From the NCBI GenBank assembly GCA_015680685.1, contig MNCI01038206.1, positions 103,501-167,500 of the forward strand: a stretch of DNA of 64,000 bases. Direction: 5' to 3'. The stretch comes from Gnetum montanum (Eukaryota; Streptophyta; Gnetopsida; Gnetales; Gnetaceae). The position numbers were made by a program, and so were the translations under genes. Every line of letters starts with the position of its first letter. Positions within the stretch are counted from its first letter, which is position 1. Positions 1-13,993 of the stretch are shown piece after piece. The notes under the pieces were generated by a model. The model was not told the DNA's origin and did no database searches. It saw nothing but the letters and a program-made list of their open reading frames with translations.

Positions 1-1119
1 TAATTATTAAAAAATCTAACAAAAATGATTTAAGAATCAATTGAACTCATTTCTCATGAATTTCTAAAAGGATTTTCTATAATTCATCATTCATATATTG
101 AATAGGAAAGAATCAATTTAACTCATTACTCTTATTTTCTAAACCTACCCAAGCCTAAACATGATAATTGGTAATTGAATTAATTTTACATCTAGAATAA
201 AAATTTTAAGGTAAAATAAATGTTCTTTGAGGGAACCTAACCTCTAAAGCCTTTAGAACAACATTCCTATATCCCTAAATCTTCACTAGATTAGTCAGTG
301 ATAGCTTGATGATTTTCCAATATTTGGGATGGTTTTAGAACTTGTTGCTCATCATGTTCTCACTGAACTAGTGAGCTTATATCTCCATAATGGCTAGTTC
401 TACTATTTCATAGAGTCCATATTCCTTCTAAATGCTAATGTTAATATAACACTTTGTATTTCCCCTAAATTACAACATGTCCTTTTCATAACCTATTTTT
501 GCTATCAGGTGATTCAGAACATCTCTAATGAGGTTTGTCATGGGCCTAAAGCCAAGCTTATGAAGTCCTATTTTCTTGTATATTTCCCACCATTATTTCA
601 TTGATTTTATGAAATGAAGGTCTAATTTGTCTATTAAATCATGATCTTCATCAAAGTTGAACATGTCCACGTCTTCTACTTCTAGCTCCAATCACACAAC
701 ATCAATCCATTGTTGAAGCTTATAGATGTTCAGATTATATTGTTGTAATTATTTAGAGAAAGAAAAGTATCAACATCATGGGATTTTAGAGGTATCTCTA
801 CTTTCTCATTTTGAGATATATTGGCTATTTTTCTAATGAATTTTATGAGGACTTTAGATACACTCCTTCATGCTTCAATGACTATTCTATCTCTACTCTT
901 AGCTCTATTTTAGCTCTTAGCTCTACTTGTTAATCTTTATATGCTTGAAATCCATCCAAATTTCACTTATTAGTATTTAAACCCCTATTCCTTAATTTTC
1001 TTTCTTTTAGATAATATGTTCAACTTAGTTCTTGACACATGTCATAAGCTTTGATTTTGTTGAGCTACTTTATTAAAAGCTCAAAGGTTAGGCTTAGCAT
1101 CCCAATCTATTCTTATTAT
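1..1119. other. AT-rich gene-free stretch
   Basis: I see no ORF, LTR end or RNA gene here. The sequence is AT-rich and low in CpG, as in long-methylated intergenic DNA. It may be the decayed continuation of the repeat tract that follows. Confidence 0.5.
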
Positions 1120-3320
1120 TGTAGCTTCATATAGCCTTATCTTGGTTCTGATGTTATCATGTAGAACCATTTTTAAATCTACTTATAGAGCTAAGTTTTG
1201 GTTCTATGAATTTTCTCAACAAAGAAGTTGATGTGGAAAGACCATTTATGCACTTGCTTTTGGAGACAAATTCTAACTCTATGAGTGATTCCTTTTTCTA
1301 AATTTGCTATGGAAAGTGAAGAATGATCTAATTTTTAGAACCATTATTTAGTTTTATGAATAAGATTTGGTTAATATTTTAATCCCTTACTATATTGATA
1401 TGAAAATGTATTCTTGAAGCTAGCTTTTGAAATTCTCTAGGAGAATCATTTTTGGGACTTATTCATAGAATTGTTTTTATGTTCTACAAACTCACTCTAC
1501 AAAGTAGCTAACATAGCAAAGTGGCTCTATAGCTAGCTTGTAGAGCTAATTTATAAATCTCTTTTTTCTTATATAAGCTTTTCTTCTTTCTTAAGCTTAT
1601 GTAGCTTTTGAGTTCTTTTAAATCGTCTTAACTAGATTAAAATTGTAATTTTCCATGTGTAAAATAATTTGTGGTAGCCCCCATGCCTAAGCTTTATATT
1701 TTGGCACTAATATGATTTGTAAAACCATTTAAGAGCTCATTTGTAGAATAAATATTTGGTTAGATGAACCCACACTACTCAAAGGTTGACATGGAAAAAC
1801 AATTTTTAAGCTTCTTTTTAGAACCAAATTTTGGTTCTATGTGCTCATATCGTATAAAAGATAACATGGTAGAATAAATATAAAATTTCTTTGCAGAACC
1901 AATTTTTGGTTCTATGTGTTATGCCATGATCTTTATAACTTGTTGAGATGGATTCAAAGTATAATGTGTACATGCATAATCCTTGGTGGGTCCAAGATGA
2001 ACTCTATTCATCTTAAGGTGGCTTGTAGAATTGTTTCTAAGGCTATTCATAGAACCATTTTTGTGCTCTAGGAACTTGATCTACAAGGAAGTTGACATGG
2101 TAGAGTTCCCTCGAGGTCCTTCTTTATGAGCTTATTAGTCTCCCAAAGCTTACTTGGTTCATAGAACCAATTTCAAAGTTGAATTTCAACTTGATAAGCT
2201 AGTTCTACAAGTTGATGTGGAAGTGAGAACTGAATATCTTTCAAAATCTTCCAATGAATCCTTTAGAAATAATTTATCTATTTATAGAACCATTTCATAG
2301 AGTTTCTTCTTAGTTCTATGAACTTGTAAATGTTGACATGGAAAAAGTCCTCTAAAGCTTCCCTTTCAGGATCAATTTTAGCTTTATAAAATTTGTGACT
2401 TATTAGGAGCTAACATGGTATAGCTGCTTTTATGCTAGCTTGTAGAACTGGATTTTGGTTCTATAAGTCATGTAATTAAGCTTCTACATCATGATATGTG
2501 ACATCATCTTAATCATTAATTTATCAAAGTAGAAACAAGTGCATAATATCTCTTAAAAGATTTTGTGTATTTCTTTGTTTGTAGATACTTTTTGTGAAAC
2601 CACTTTTTAGCTCTAAAAATTCTTTGCCACGTAATGAAGTTAATGTAGTAGAAATGAAAAGGGTATTTCCTATTTATCTATTTTCTAGTTCTATAAACAA
2701 CACCTCATTTTAGGTTATTTCTTTGAATTATGATGTAAGAGTTGACGTTGTAGAACCAATTTTTTCCTTGCCTATAAAATAGAATTTTGATTCTATGAAC
2801 CGCATAATCAAACTTCTATATATCATTGCTAATCTGTTGAGATGGAAAAGACTTAAGAACTTTTTTATACATTCCTTTCATAGAATCATTGTTCAACTTC
2901 ACAAATCGTCCCATATAAATAGAGTTGACTTGACAAAACCAAAGATAAGCTTGTTTTTAAGGTTGAATTTTAATTCTTTAAGTAATGTCGTCTTCCCAAA
3001 CTTTATATGGTAGAGTCCATAAGTGTATTTCCTTGTAGAATAATTTTTCTACTCTACAAATCTTCCATCTGAGTAGGGCTAACAATGTAATATCATTTTT
3101 TGCACTTTTTGTAGAACTAGTCCTTGGCTCTACTAACTTACTTTACACAATATCTTATGTGTGATATGGGATTTACATACACAAAGCTAATTTCAGTAAT
3201 TTCTTATTCTTTAATCCTGCTAATCTATGTCAAGTAGAACCATCTTCTAGAGCCAATTTTTAATTCTATAAGCCTTCTCTATGAGTTGAGGTGGCGAGTG
3301 TACATAGTAAACCCCTTTTT
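1120..3320. repeat. Decayed tandem repeats with palindromic core
   Basis: Units of roughly 115-120 bp recur with much divergence. Recognisable pieces are GTTGACATGG (for example near 1785, 2091, 2211, 2332) and the near-palindrome AGAACCAAATTTTGGTTCT (near 1849, 1896, 2456). No open frame of note crosses the tract. Such tracts resemble the 3' UTR arrays of plant LTR elements, but no element end is visible, so the parent is unknown. Confidence 0.6.
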
Positions 3321-4877
3321 AGGTTTGGATCAAATACTTTTTCCTAAAAGAAGGGTTTCTTTCTACACTCAACTATTTGTTGTAATGTTAATCATGTATT
3401 GAGTTCAAACTAGTCCGTAGGCTCTCTGAATCCATTTTTGATGGTCTTATATTAACTATTAGATAGAAAGAGTGTACACTTTAGTCAAGTTAAACTCATG
3501 CAAGTTCTATCTCTGATAGGTAATTTAGTTTTTTTGTGCAATGTTAGATTTAATTTGAAACCCTAGCATTTTGAACTAATTGAAAATTCATAAGATTATG
3601 TAATCAACAATGGAGAATATTTTGGGATTTTTTACTCAACTTTAAAACCTTTTATAGCAAAAAGAAATTTTATATCTTTGTTGAAAATTCCCTTAGAATT
3701 AGCTCTCCTTAGGGTGCATTTTCACACAAATATGATGCAATGAATCGTAGATCAATCTTATCGCATGAGTATATTGATCTTTAAATGTCATGAGATATCA
3801 TGAAAAATTTTCCATTCTTTATCAAGTAGAGATAAAATACATAAGCATGATCCATTAATGGTCAAAATGTTATAACAAGTGGCAATTTTATAGTATGTCC
3901 TATGTCAAAGTATTTTTGCAATTGTATACCTTCACATTGGTCCTATCATTTGTCTAGTCCTAGTTATAGTGTCTTAAGTGTCAAAGCTATGGGACTAGCT
4001 TTATTTAATTGTGGGGAAATAACGAGGCATATAATGAAAAATTGTATGTAAATTGGAAGCCTTGGATGTAGGAAGCATTTCTTGTACACTATGTTTATAG
4101 TCTAGCATGATCCTCCACAGTGCATCCTTACATCTTGCATCATACTCCAAAATTTCATGTTCAATTTCAAACTATTTAGGATGATTCCAAATTCATCAAA
4201 TGTCCTAGAATCATTTTGATATGTTTCATTTTGTTTAGGCTTATTTGACAATTAAGGATGCTACATGGCTATGGGGGGTATGCTAACTACCCTATGTTAG
4301 TACATGACTTGTCATGCTTAGATTGGCTATCTTTGCTAGTAGTGTGACTAGGGTTATCTTGGATAACATCAATAGGCCTTCATTAACACCTAGGCATTGA
4401 TGAACACTCTTCATTTCTACACAAGAAATATAAATACCCAAGATGATTTCTTCTACATAACATATTCATACTTGTAATGCTTGAAAAATTTGGTGCTCAA
4501 AAACTAAAAGCTCTAGGTTAAATAGTTTAACTTTGGATTTCAAGAATCTCTGTGAAGAGGATTTGAAGCATCTTGGATGGTCTCATTGATCACCTAGGGA
4601 CTTGGAAATTGTAAATAGTGTGATTAAGTTGACAGAGAATGTAGATTTAATCTATGAAAAAATAGAAAATTTAAACTTGGAATAAACTTGCACAAACAAA
4701 TGAACTACATATTTTATTAAAATAATGGAATTGTTGATAAAATAGAGTTTAAATGATGTACAAGTGTGTATTATTGAATGCATAAGGAGTTTTAATGATG
4801 AAACTTGAAGTCTATTGAAGCTAGCAGGTTGTGTTCTATAGTTAGCCTCATGAGCTAGGTGCTCCCTAACTTTGGTT
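3321..4877. other. AT-rich gene-free stretch
   Basis: No gene, LTR boundary or RNA is recognisable. It runs up to the left LTR of the first Athila-like element and is presumably part of its target. Confidence 0.45.
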
Positions 4878-4882
4878 GCTAA

Positions 4883-5731
4883 TGAGCGATGAGGTACCCC
4901 TATGCCCAACCATACAAATCACTAAGAAGTTACACATGATCCAATTGAATTCCATGGACCTATATTTTTTTCATACATTAGTTTCTCTAGGAAGTGAAAT
5001 GGCGTTGAGAACATTCATCGTCTACCCAACCACACTTGTGAGGTTCAAGGGTATGGTTTAAGTGTAATTGAGGTATATGAATTTTTGTCATTTTATATTT
5101 TATGGATGTAATCATCTATAATAAGAATAAGGGTAAAGTAAATTGAAAACTAATGTATATTTCCTAGCTATCTTAACACAAGTAACCATCCCACTTTCTT
5201 GAACATATCTTGAACACATATGGCACCGTTGGGCTACAAAACATTAAGTGTTGCTAGCTTACCAAGTACTATATGTATGCTTAAAGTAGTCATGCTCATG
5301 TTCATTAATCAATTGGAAATAAATTAATTGATTGAAATACATTAAAGTAAAGAGAAATAAAGAAAATTGCAACAAAGAAAATATTAAGCTATTCTTAGTG
5401 TTGCAAGGATTATCAAAAGAGTTCATTTTATTCCTATCACATTGTTATGCTAAGGTACATTAATGCTCAAACAAAAAATCGTAGACACACTTTAGACTCC
5501 TTCTATGAGCACTTAGAAAATATTCTAAATCTAAGAAAAATAAATTGCCAGAGCTTCACTACTTTGACTAAAAATTGAAAACTAACTAATGAAAAGCTAG
5601 AGCCCAGGCCTAGTATTTATAGATTGGGGAATATTCCCCAACATTGGATATGCAACATTGGACCAAGGCCCCAAAATTGTGTATGCAAGGTCATGGCTCC
5701 AACATTGGAGCAAACGAAAAATAGTGGTTCA
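4883..5731 (-). repeat. 3' LTR of Athila-like element 1
   Basis: The stretch aligns over its length with 14158-14990. It starts TGAGCGATGAGGTACC on the plus strand and ends near GGTTCA. On the minus strand it carries a TATAAATA box (5614-5621), also present in the right LTR (14884-14891) and in the LTR of Athila-like element 2 (41148-41155). Confidence 0.8.
5614..5641 (-). promoter_or_regulatory. LTR TATA box with adjoining 18-bp perfect palindrome
   Basis: TATAAATA reads on the minus strand at 5614-5621. Immediately upstream in transcription direction is TTGGGGAATATTCCCCAA (5624-5641), a perfect palindrome. The right LTR keeps the TATA box but the palindrome has decayed. Confidence 0.55.
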
Positions 5732-8200
5732 TCATACCTCCATGATTGAATAAAAACTCATCCTCAAGTGAAAAAGGAAATGAACAAGTTCTTTACAACA
5801 CATATTGGGTAGGTATGGGATTATCGACTAACATTACAAATTGACTCAAATAAAATAGAAAGAATATGAGTGCCCAAGTGTATGGAATTAAAATCTTTAC
5901 AAAATGGGATGTTCATGAAAAAAGAAGTGAACAGCCTAGATATCACTGACATCTAACACCTCTTGGAAGTAGGAGAGAGAGAAGAGATCCTTTGATCATG
6001 AATGGTCCTCATTATGTGGTACTACTATGTTATCCTTAGTGAAGGTAGTCCCTCTTCTAGTCCATGCTTCCCACTACAATCACAACAAAATCATGAATTA
6101 GTAAGCATTGTGTAACACATAACTATTAAATGCCTTGTCTCGTCAATGGTTACACTTGGCTAGGTTGTGATTGTGGTTGATTAGTTCCTTGAGTAGTGTT
6201 AGCAAGAAGGTTGACAAATAGGATTAATTAAATTAAGTGGTCCATTAAATTTGAAAAAGTGCAATACATGGAAATATTTGAAAAAGATATAACAATGAAA
6301 AGAAGAATTCACTAAATAACTTTATGAAGATGTGTACAATTGGATGTCATTGATGGGATAAAAAAAAAGAGAATTTAATTGTAAAAATTTCTAAGGGTAA
6401 AGATCTTAACTAATCCAACCAAAGGATATGCAAGTGGGTCCTCTCCAAAGTAGGCACAAGCCTTTTTTCTCTTAGATAGCTTCAAACCAAAGAGTCTGTG
6501 GGCTCCATGGATAATTAATGATTATTGAAGGTTAAGTACAAAAACCTAGAAGAAACTAACTAAGAATTCTTACACATCAAACCAATACATCGAATCAAGG
6601 ACATGAAACTGGTAGTACGGTGAGACATGGAAAGCATAGATGGATGAGAGAGAGTGGAATGGAGTTTCTAATTATGGTCACATGAAGTCCCTTGTGGATT
6701 TTGTGGTTAAATGACTTGATAGAATCCATCCTTAGCCTAGACCAAAACCAACCACATTATAACTTTGCATCAAAATTCTAAGGCTAATCCATCCACTAAG
6801 ACACAAGAGTGCTCCCATAGAACAACCACTGTTCCAAATTACAGAAGAATTAGGAAGTAAGGAAGGGCCTTAGTTAGAGGAGACGAGTCCCATAACCAAT
6901 CCTTGTAGCCTGGTTATTCTATCTAATGGGTGTGCTTTGAATTTTCATTTTTTTTTTGCAATTGTAACCACACCATGTAAAGACACATGCATTTATTTTA
7001 TCCAAGGGGTGTGCTTTGAATCCTCATCTTTTCTCTTTTTTTTTTCTTGATGAGAACAATATCATGCAAGGATATCTACATTTATTTTGTTCAAGGGGTG
7101 TGCTTTGAATTATCATAATTTTTTTCTTTGATGAGAACCACACCATGCAAGGACTTATTCAACTTCCTTTTATTGGATGGCACGGAATGATAAGAAATTA
7201 ATGAAAACACATATGCACCTAGGCAAAAAAAAAAAAGAATAAAGAATACCGAATCCTCTTCAAGCCACACCCTATTTAAATCTTTGAATCCTTTCCAATT
7301 CTAGAAGCTACCAAAGTCACAAATTTATTAAAGTTCTATTAATGAAAAAGGGACTACACATTTTCAAAACAAGGAAAACCATAGAGTTTGTGGACTCACT
7401 AATTATATGAAAAGAAACCATGTTCTAATTATCTATAACAAAATTCAAAGCTAGAAACTATACATCAACAATCAAATAACAAAAATAGTACATACCACCA
7501 TCAAGTACGCGTTACCAATGTGCCTGGCACTTATTAACAAAAAGTTAGAAAACCACACCAAATAAAAGAAAATATAAAAGAAAGTGTAAAATATTCTAAA
7601 AGTAGCAAATGTATGAATGATGGTGTAAAAAAATTAGAAAAGATTAATAATATAAAAAAAATATGTAAAATAAAGAATATGTAAAACAAAAAGTTGTAAA
7701 ATGAAAAATGTATAAAATAAAAAAGGTTGACAAACTAAAGAGCTGCTTAAATGATTAGCATGGTTGGCCATCTTCCCCATGACCAAGTTGAAAAGAGAAG
7801 ATCTGAAATATGGAGCATGGTTTTCCATTTGATGAGGTTGTCATTGTGTTGGCTAGCATATGCTCATGGAAAGGTTTGATTTGTTGAATGTTAACTAGCT
7901 ATTTTTTGTTTGGGCTCTTAGGTTTATAGATCATCACGGCCCCAGAAAGGAAAGTATCATAAATGATGTAAGGTCATTTCCACAATGTTTGGAACTTAGT
8001 TCATTGAGGTATATGTGTGGGGTTCCAGTAAAGAACCTTATCATCCAATTAAAATTTAACTTTTCTAATTTTCAGGTCATGATAGTTTTTATCATAGGCC
8101 TTGTTCAAATCATTAGATGATAAGGTTACTAATCGATTTTTGTCTAGCAAGTTGAGATTCATCAATCATTCTTTTTAGACTATACTCAAGTCAAGGTCAA
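5732..8200. other. Post-integrase region of Athila-like element 1
   Basis: Athila elements usually carry an env-like ORF between integrase and 3' LTR. Here I can read no convincing protein on either strand, only AT-rich decayed sequence plus the short tandem repeat at 6910-7175. Confidence 0.4.
6910..7175. repeat. Three-copy tandem repeat, about 80-88 bp
   Basis: GGGTGTGCTTTGAAT recurs near 6928, 7006 and 7093. Each is followed by a T-rich run and a block resembling GAGAACCACACCATGCAAGGA. Spacing is about 78 and 88 bp. Confidence 0.65.
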
Positions 8201-8900
8201 GGTCACAAGTCATTGAAAGTGTGTGGAGTTTAAATTGAATAGGACATGTTGGTAGTTTTTCATACACATACTCATAGGACGAGTAGCTTATAGGAAGTTT
8301 CCAAGTTGAGCGATAGGCCCAAATGACATCATTGAGTTTTGTGCTCCAGTCCTTCCTATACTTGCTAATAGTTCTTGTTAGTATCCTTGTGATTTCCTTA
8401 TTGGTAATCTCAGCTTGACCATTAGCTTAGGGATGGTAAGGTGTTTTGAGTTTATGTTCAACGCCTAAGCATTGCATGAGCTTCTAAAAAGTAGTGCCTC
8501 TAAAATAATTTCCATTATCAGAAATTAATGCATGTGGCACACTGAACCTATTTACAACATGTTGTTGTACAAATTGAGTAGTAGTAGATGATGTACATGA
8601 TGAAGGCTAATGATTCTACCCATTTCATACAATATTTAACAATGAGTACGATGTATGCCTTTTCATTTGATATGGATGTGATGCAGCCCATGAAGTCAAT
8701 GCCCCAAATGTCAAATGGTTCTAGTGGTTGAATCCATTGTTGAGGTTCCTCCATTTGAGTAGTCATTCCACCATCTCATTAGCATCATTCATAAGAGCTT
8801 ATGAAATGGTGAGCATCTCTAAAGAATGTTAGCCAGTAGTACCCTACCATTAGAATTTTAATGGCCATGCATCTCCCAACATAGTTTCTTCCACAAGGAC
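8200..8900 (-). pseudogene. Integrase relic, Athila-like element 1
   Basis: Reading on the minus strand, the N-terminal part shows GYYWLTFFRDAH (the usual GFYWPTLFKDA region). The core then follows: FDIWGIDFMG with the first catalytic Asp, ISDNGNYF with the second, and [10 protein letters not shown] with the catalytic Glu. [15 protein letters not shown] follows, as in Athila integrases. Stops interrupt it (for example before KLMQCL and before ANGQAE). The HHCC zinc region has lost residues. It would have inserted the cDNA; this copy is dead. Confidence 0.85.
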
Positions 8901-9289
8901 CTTCATGAGAATCTTGGAGAATGCATAGTTGATCAACATCAAGGACACACTAGTGAACTAGGCCATTGATGCACACCTTGTAAAGGTGTTCATTGATCTC
9001 CATGAAGTACTTTACCTGGTGAAGAAACTACTATTTCTTATGATGGTCCAACCCTTGTGGCATCTTCTAAGTGAGAAGATAGGTGAGAATGCCATCATAC
9101 TATTTTGGCTCATTAGGCATTTGTTTAATTATAGACCCAACAAAGAGGAGTTAATTAGGAAATATTTCAAAGAGTGGGCTTTCTTTCTCTTTGTTATCTT
9201 ATCACAACTGAGACAAGTAATCAGTGATCACATTCTCAGTGTCCTTTTGATCTACCATTGTAAGATCGAATTCCTGCAAGATCACTAGC

Positions 9290-9700
9290 CACCATATGAC
9301 ACAGGGGCTCATTGTTGGCTTGTTCATTAGGAAGCAGATGGCACTGTGATCTATGTGAACAAAAACCTTGTATCAAAGCACATAATGCTTGAACTTCTCT
9401 AGAGCAAATACCACCACCATCAATTCTTTTTCTATAGTGGTGTAGTTCAGTTGTGCATCCATAATGCTTTGGCTACTACAATGGATGTAGTATGGTCGTT
9501 TCTTGTCATCTAACTTCATTAGCACTACTTCCAAGGCATTATTTGATGCATCTATCATAATGTGAAATGGTCTGGACTAGTCGGGTGGTTGTATGATTGG
9601 GACTTCTATAGGCTTTTCTTTTAGTTGCTGGAATGCTTTCTCACATTCTACAGTCTAGACAAAGGAAACATCTTTCTTTGTTAGCTTGACCAGCAGTTTT
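9290..9700 (-). pseudogene. RNase H relic, Athila-like element 1
   Basis: A minus-strand open stretch (9373-9558) reads MIDASNNALEVVLMK, then DAQLNYTTIEKELMVVVFAL and KFKHYVL. These match the plant Ty3 RNase H pattern (catalytic D in the DAS motif, E in TTIEKE). It continues downstream with HIDHSA, the equivalent of TDHxAL, followed by the join to integrase. Confidence 0.85.
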
Positions 9701-10560
9701 GCAATCTTAGAGAAATTTTCTATGAATTGCTAGTAGTGGCCAGCATGTCCAAGGAATGACTGAACATCTTTAACTATTTCTAGTTGGTAGGTTATTCCTT
9801 GGATGACCCTTATTTTTTTAGGGTCAACCTTAATTCCTGCTTGTGAGATTCTGTGCCCTAGTACAATGCCTTCCTAGATCATTAAGTGACTTCTCTACCA
9901 ATTGAGCTACAAGTTAGTTTTAACACACTATTTTAGCACTTTCTCAAGGTAGTCCAAGGATTACTCAAATGTAGCTCCATAGGTGGGGAATTCATCCATG
10001 AAGACTTTCACACCACTATAGATCTTCTATTGAAAAATGTTTAGAACCAGGCATTGGAATGTGGTAGGAGCATTTCATAGACCAAATAGCATCTTGTGAT
10101 ATGTAAAAGTCCCCCAAGGACTCATGAATGTTATCTTTTCTTGGTCTTTTGGTGCAATTTGAATTTGGTTATAGCCACTATAACTATCTAGAAAACTATA
10201 GTACCAATGCCCAGATATTATGTCGATCACCTAGTCAACAAATGGTAATAGAAAGTGATCCTTAAATGCTGCCATATTTAGCAACCTAAAATCAATGCAG
10301 ACCTATCTCTTACCATCATTCTTTAGCAAAATTACAAGTGAGCTAACCCACTAGCTATCTACAATGGGATAGATGAACCCCATCTTGAGAAGTTGTTTGA
10401 TTTCCTTCTTGATGATTTGTTTCAATTTAGGGTTCAACCACCTCTATGGTTGTCATTTTGGCTTCATGGTTAGGTCAATATACATGCGATGCTAGCATAT
10501 CCTAAGACCAATCCTTGTGAGTTTAGGATATGTCAAAGAAAAAGCTACTAACCATCTTTC
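9700..10560 (-). pseudogene. Reverse transcriptase relic, Athila-like element 1
   Basis: Minus-strand reading shows DSYSGYNQIQIAPKDQEK, then MSPWGTFTYHKMLFGL and a decayed catalytic box VFMDEF near 9985-10000. The box is normally FMDDF, so the second catalytic Asp is now Glu. The thumb and connection region has SFLGHAGHY. Stops are frequent. This polymerase cannot be active. Confidence 0.8.
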
Positions 10561-10889
10561 AACTACTTTCAATAGCATATTTTTTTGTTCTAGAGATAAT
10601 AACTAGCTTTCCATTCTTCAAAAGTACATATTCCATTCAAGCTAGTAATGTTCTTAGCTCAAGGGGCTTTTATTTGAATTTGTCAAGAATTTCCAACTCT
10701 CCCCAATGAGTATCATCATTTTTATCATCAGAGAGTTGGTGATGAACTTTCTTAAGTTCATCCATGCTTGTGACATACACACATGTTAGGCTCTCAATTG
10801 GTTCCATGTAAAGTGGGCTACTTTCTAAATCAACATTCAGCCATTGGGTGCCCTCCTATTTTATGGCTACTATGTATAGATACCTTTGA

Positions 10890-11430
10890 ATTTCTACTTC
10901 CAACACACACTATTTGCATGTAGAGATAGATGCTTACTTGATGGCCTAGAGTTTCTACACATAATTACACCCTGTATTACTATATGCAATGCATGGAACT
11001 CTCTTCTTCTTGATATTTTCAAATACATTTTCTTTGATATTTCTAGGGAAAGATATCTGATGCTCATTCTTGCATCCATGGTGCTCAACCATGCCCTTCT
11101 CATTATGATTGGGAAGTCCCCTTTGTAGTTCTCCATTTTGGTTACTAGGAAATCGACAAGATAAGACCATCCATAGATAGTGGTCACAATGTCTTCTACC
11201 AGTCTCAATGGAATAGTGATAGACTAGTTTGTCAATTCTAATCTTATGTTGCTCTTCTTGAGAGAAGGCAAGTTCTAGGTAGCGTATATCTCATGAGAAA
11301 TCAAATTAACACTAGAACTTGAATTGAGAAGAGCCTTACATGGTTCATTCCTAGCAATCTACAAATAAATTAGAGGACTTCTAGGATTGGCTAATTTCCT
11401 AGAAAGGTTTCTTGCATAGATCCAATCAGA
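10890..11430 (-). pseudogene. Aspartic protease relic, Athila-like element 1
   Basis: Minus-strand reading gives CKALLNSSSSVNLIS, the position of the DLGASVN active site with Asp changed to Asn. It continues LVEDIVTTIYGWSYLVDFLV and PIIMRRAWLST, the equivalent of the PLILGRPFLAT flap and C-terminal region. The longest open piece is 10894-11208. The homologous region of Athila-like element 2 (19722-20060) keeps the Asp. Confidence 0.75.
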
Positions 11431-11449
11431 CATAGTGTGAGTAAGAATT

Positions 11450-13993
11450 CAGGTATGGATCCTTGGTAGAGTTTGGTTTAAAGGAAGCCTAAAGGAATTT
11501 GATATGGAGGAAAAGGTAGGTGTAAGGTTGTCAACCATGGATGTAGGTGAAGGCTTAGGTGGTCTACAGGATTGAAAGAAAAGTATTTTCATTGATTAGG
11601 CATTTAACCCCTTCATTTAATGATTTGGTTGCAAATTAATAGCCCTCATAGCATTGTGTTGTTGTAGTTGATTGGGTACTTTACCCTACATTTGTAGAGT
11701 AGGTGGTGACTATGCAACTGGAGGAGGAGTATGTGTCAGGATAGGAGGAGGATAAGGATAAGAGAAAATTTCTCTTCTTTCATGTGGTGAATGAGATTGA
11801 TCATAATTTAAAGGATGGTAGTGAGGCTAGAAATTAGAAATGTCATTGGAAGAGTCATGTGGAGACATGGGTTGTTGCATGTGGTAACCATATGGATCAA
11901 GCTGTAGGTAAGGGTATTGTTTTCTTGGTGATGCTAGCAGTCATGATTGTGGTTGTTGTCATTGTTGATACTATTCATATGGTTGTAGTGGAGCTCCACT
12001 TGGATAATATGGTTATTTCTAGTGGAACAACCTAAGATTACCTTGAAGATAAGGTAACCTTCTAGATGTTTGCCTTTGTGTAAGTCGTGGATGTAAGGCA
12101 TACACCCTAGACTCCTATAGATGTAACACAATGGGGTAACATTCCTTAGGATATTCATACTGACAAATGTCACAACCATGATCATCATCTAATTCGCTGT
12201 CTAGAACCTTTTCTATTGTAGCAATCTTTCCCTTACCTTTGTAATATGCACATTCATCTCCCTTGTGACTTCTATGCTCAAAGTCACTACCTTATTCTCT
12301 AGACTATTCAACAATTTTAAGAATAGCTTGAAATCTACTATCCATGGAGGCCCTTAACTTATCAACCTTAGCTGTAAGTTTAGACTGGAATTGTTGATGT
12401 GGCAAGGCTTTCTTATGCATCCCTTCATCAAATATGGACTCGTCCTCACTATTGCAAGATCAAACTTTGCTCTTGAAAATGGAAGGATCATGGTTGTATT
12501 CTACACTTTTTCTTTTTTCTTAGCTTTCCATCCTCTTTATCTACCTATGCTATTAATCTTTGTATCTAATGGGCACTTAGTTTTGAAAAATTCCCTTGGG
12601 CATAGACACCAAAGATTTTCCTTGTTTTATTGCAAAGCGCATCTACAATGTGGAAAAGTTGAACCAATTGAGAATAACCATGTCTAGGGCATTTGTGCAT
12701 TAAGGCATAATATTGGCCAATGGTGGCATCCAAGGGTTCATGTGTTCCTTGTTTCCACACTTGAATTTTCTTCCTTAAGTTGGGCACTTTGGAGTACATT
12801 TGACACTTATCATTGAACATCTCAAGCATGGTACTCCATCATCTAATAGATTTTGAATTTAAGAATAGGTACCAGTTCTTTTCCTCTTTAATGAGTGTCC
12901 TTGGGAACAACTTCAATTTCTACCACTTATTTTCTATGTTTTGCAAGGCACATGCATCTTGAAAAGCTTAAACATGATTCTGTAGATTAGAGTTATATCC
13001 TTCTTAAAATCAAGGAATATTATTCATGTTTAACCATTTGATCTGATTGTCTTTCACATGCCATGTTGGAATTTTAACTACCTCTATGATGTTAAGCATA
13101 CTTCGAGTAGCAAATAGAGGCTCATTGAGGCCTTGATCATGATGCCTTTGATGCCCTCTACTACCACTTCATTCATGGTGATGTGCCTTTCTTGAACATC
13201 TATGCCCTTATTCTTACCTATCCTAATTATCTTTTTGGTTATCTTGGTCTCATTGGTCATTTCATTCATTTCGATCACCTCAATCACAATCTCATCTTCT
13301 GTGGTCACAATCAAATCCAAAAGAAAAAGATGATGATGAAGGGGAAGACAAAGGAGAATCAGCACCATCATAGTGCCTACTACCACCTCTTTGATGATCA
13401 TGACGATGATCACGATCATGCTTCTTGTCAGCATCCCTATCTTGATTTTCCCCTATGGAGTTTTCATTGTCATTGGATCCCTTATTACTAGAATCATGAT
13501 TGTGAATTATGGACTGTAGATTCTAATTTTAGCGTCCATCACTAAAGTCAAAGAAAGGAGTTTCATTGAATGGAAAAACCCCAAAGAAGGATTTGCGACT
13601 AGCTTGTTGGTACAACAAGAATGGAGAATCATTAAGTCTTTTTTCCTTCAAAAATTCATAGTGCTATTCTAACTACCAATTTCATAGAAATTGTGCCTCG
13701 GTGGGATGGTAATCCCTGGCATCAACATCTTTCACAATATACTCCCCATGGTGGTCTTGAAGATCACATCATGTAAGCATTTAATAGAACATTACAGGAG
13801 TAGCATGATCAGGTGGCAACACAATGTTTCCCTCCATGTCACGCCACCACAACTATTCATCCTAGTGTAGGATGAAGGTGAAGTTTGACACATACCTATT
13901 AGGATGAGTATATATAATTCAATACTATTGAGGCTTTGTTAGCTTAACTCTATTAGCCTTTGGCAGAGAGGTTCTCCTATGAGAAGAATACAT
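11450..13993 (-). pseudogene. Gag relic, Athila-like element 1
   Basis: The frame starts at ATG 13993 (MYSSHRRTSLPK) and is soon broken by stops. The best piece (12566-12829) reads PNLRKKIQVWKQ and LMHKCPRHGYSQLVQLF, matching the Athila gag block with KCPHHG. The Arg/Asp/His-rich region around 13084-13434 is low-complexity linker. The whole segment aligns with 19480-22606 in Athila-like element 2. Confidence 0.75.

Noticed and set aside
10886-11128. Plus-strand ORF of 80 codons
   Set aside because: It is the complement of the protease relic of Athila-like element 1 and has no independent support.
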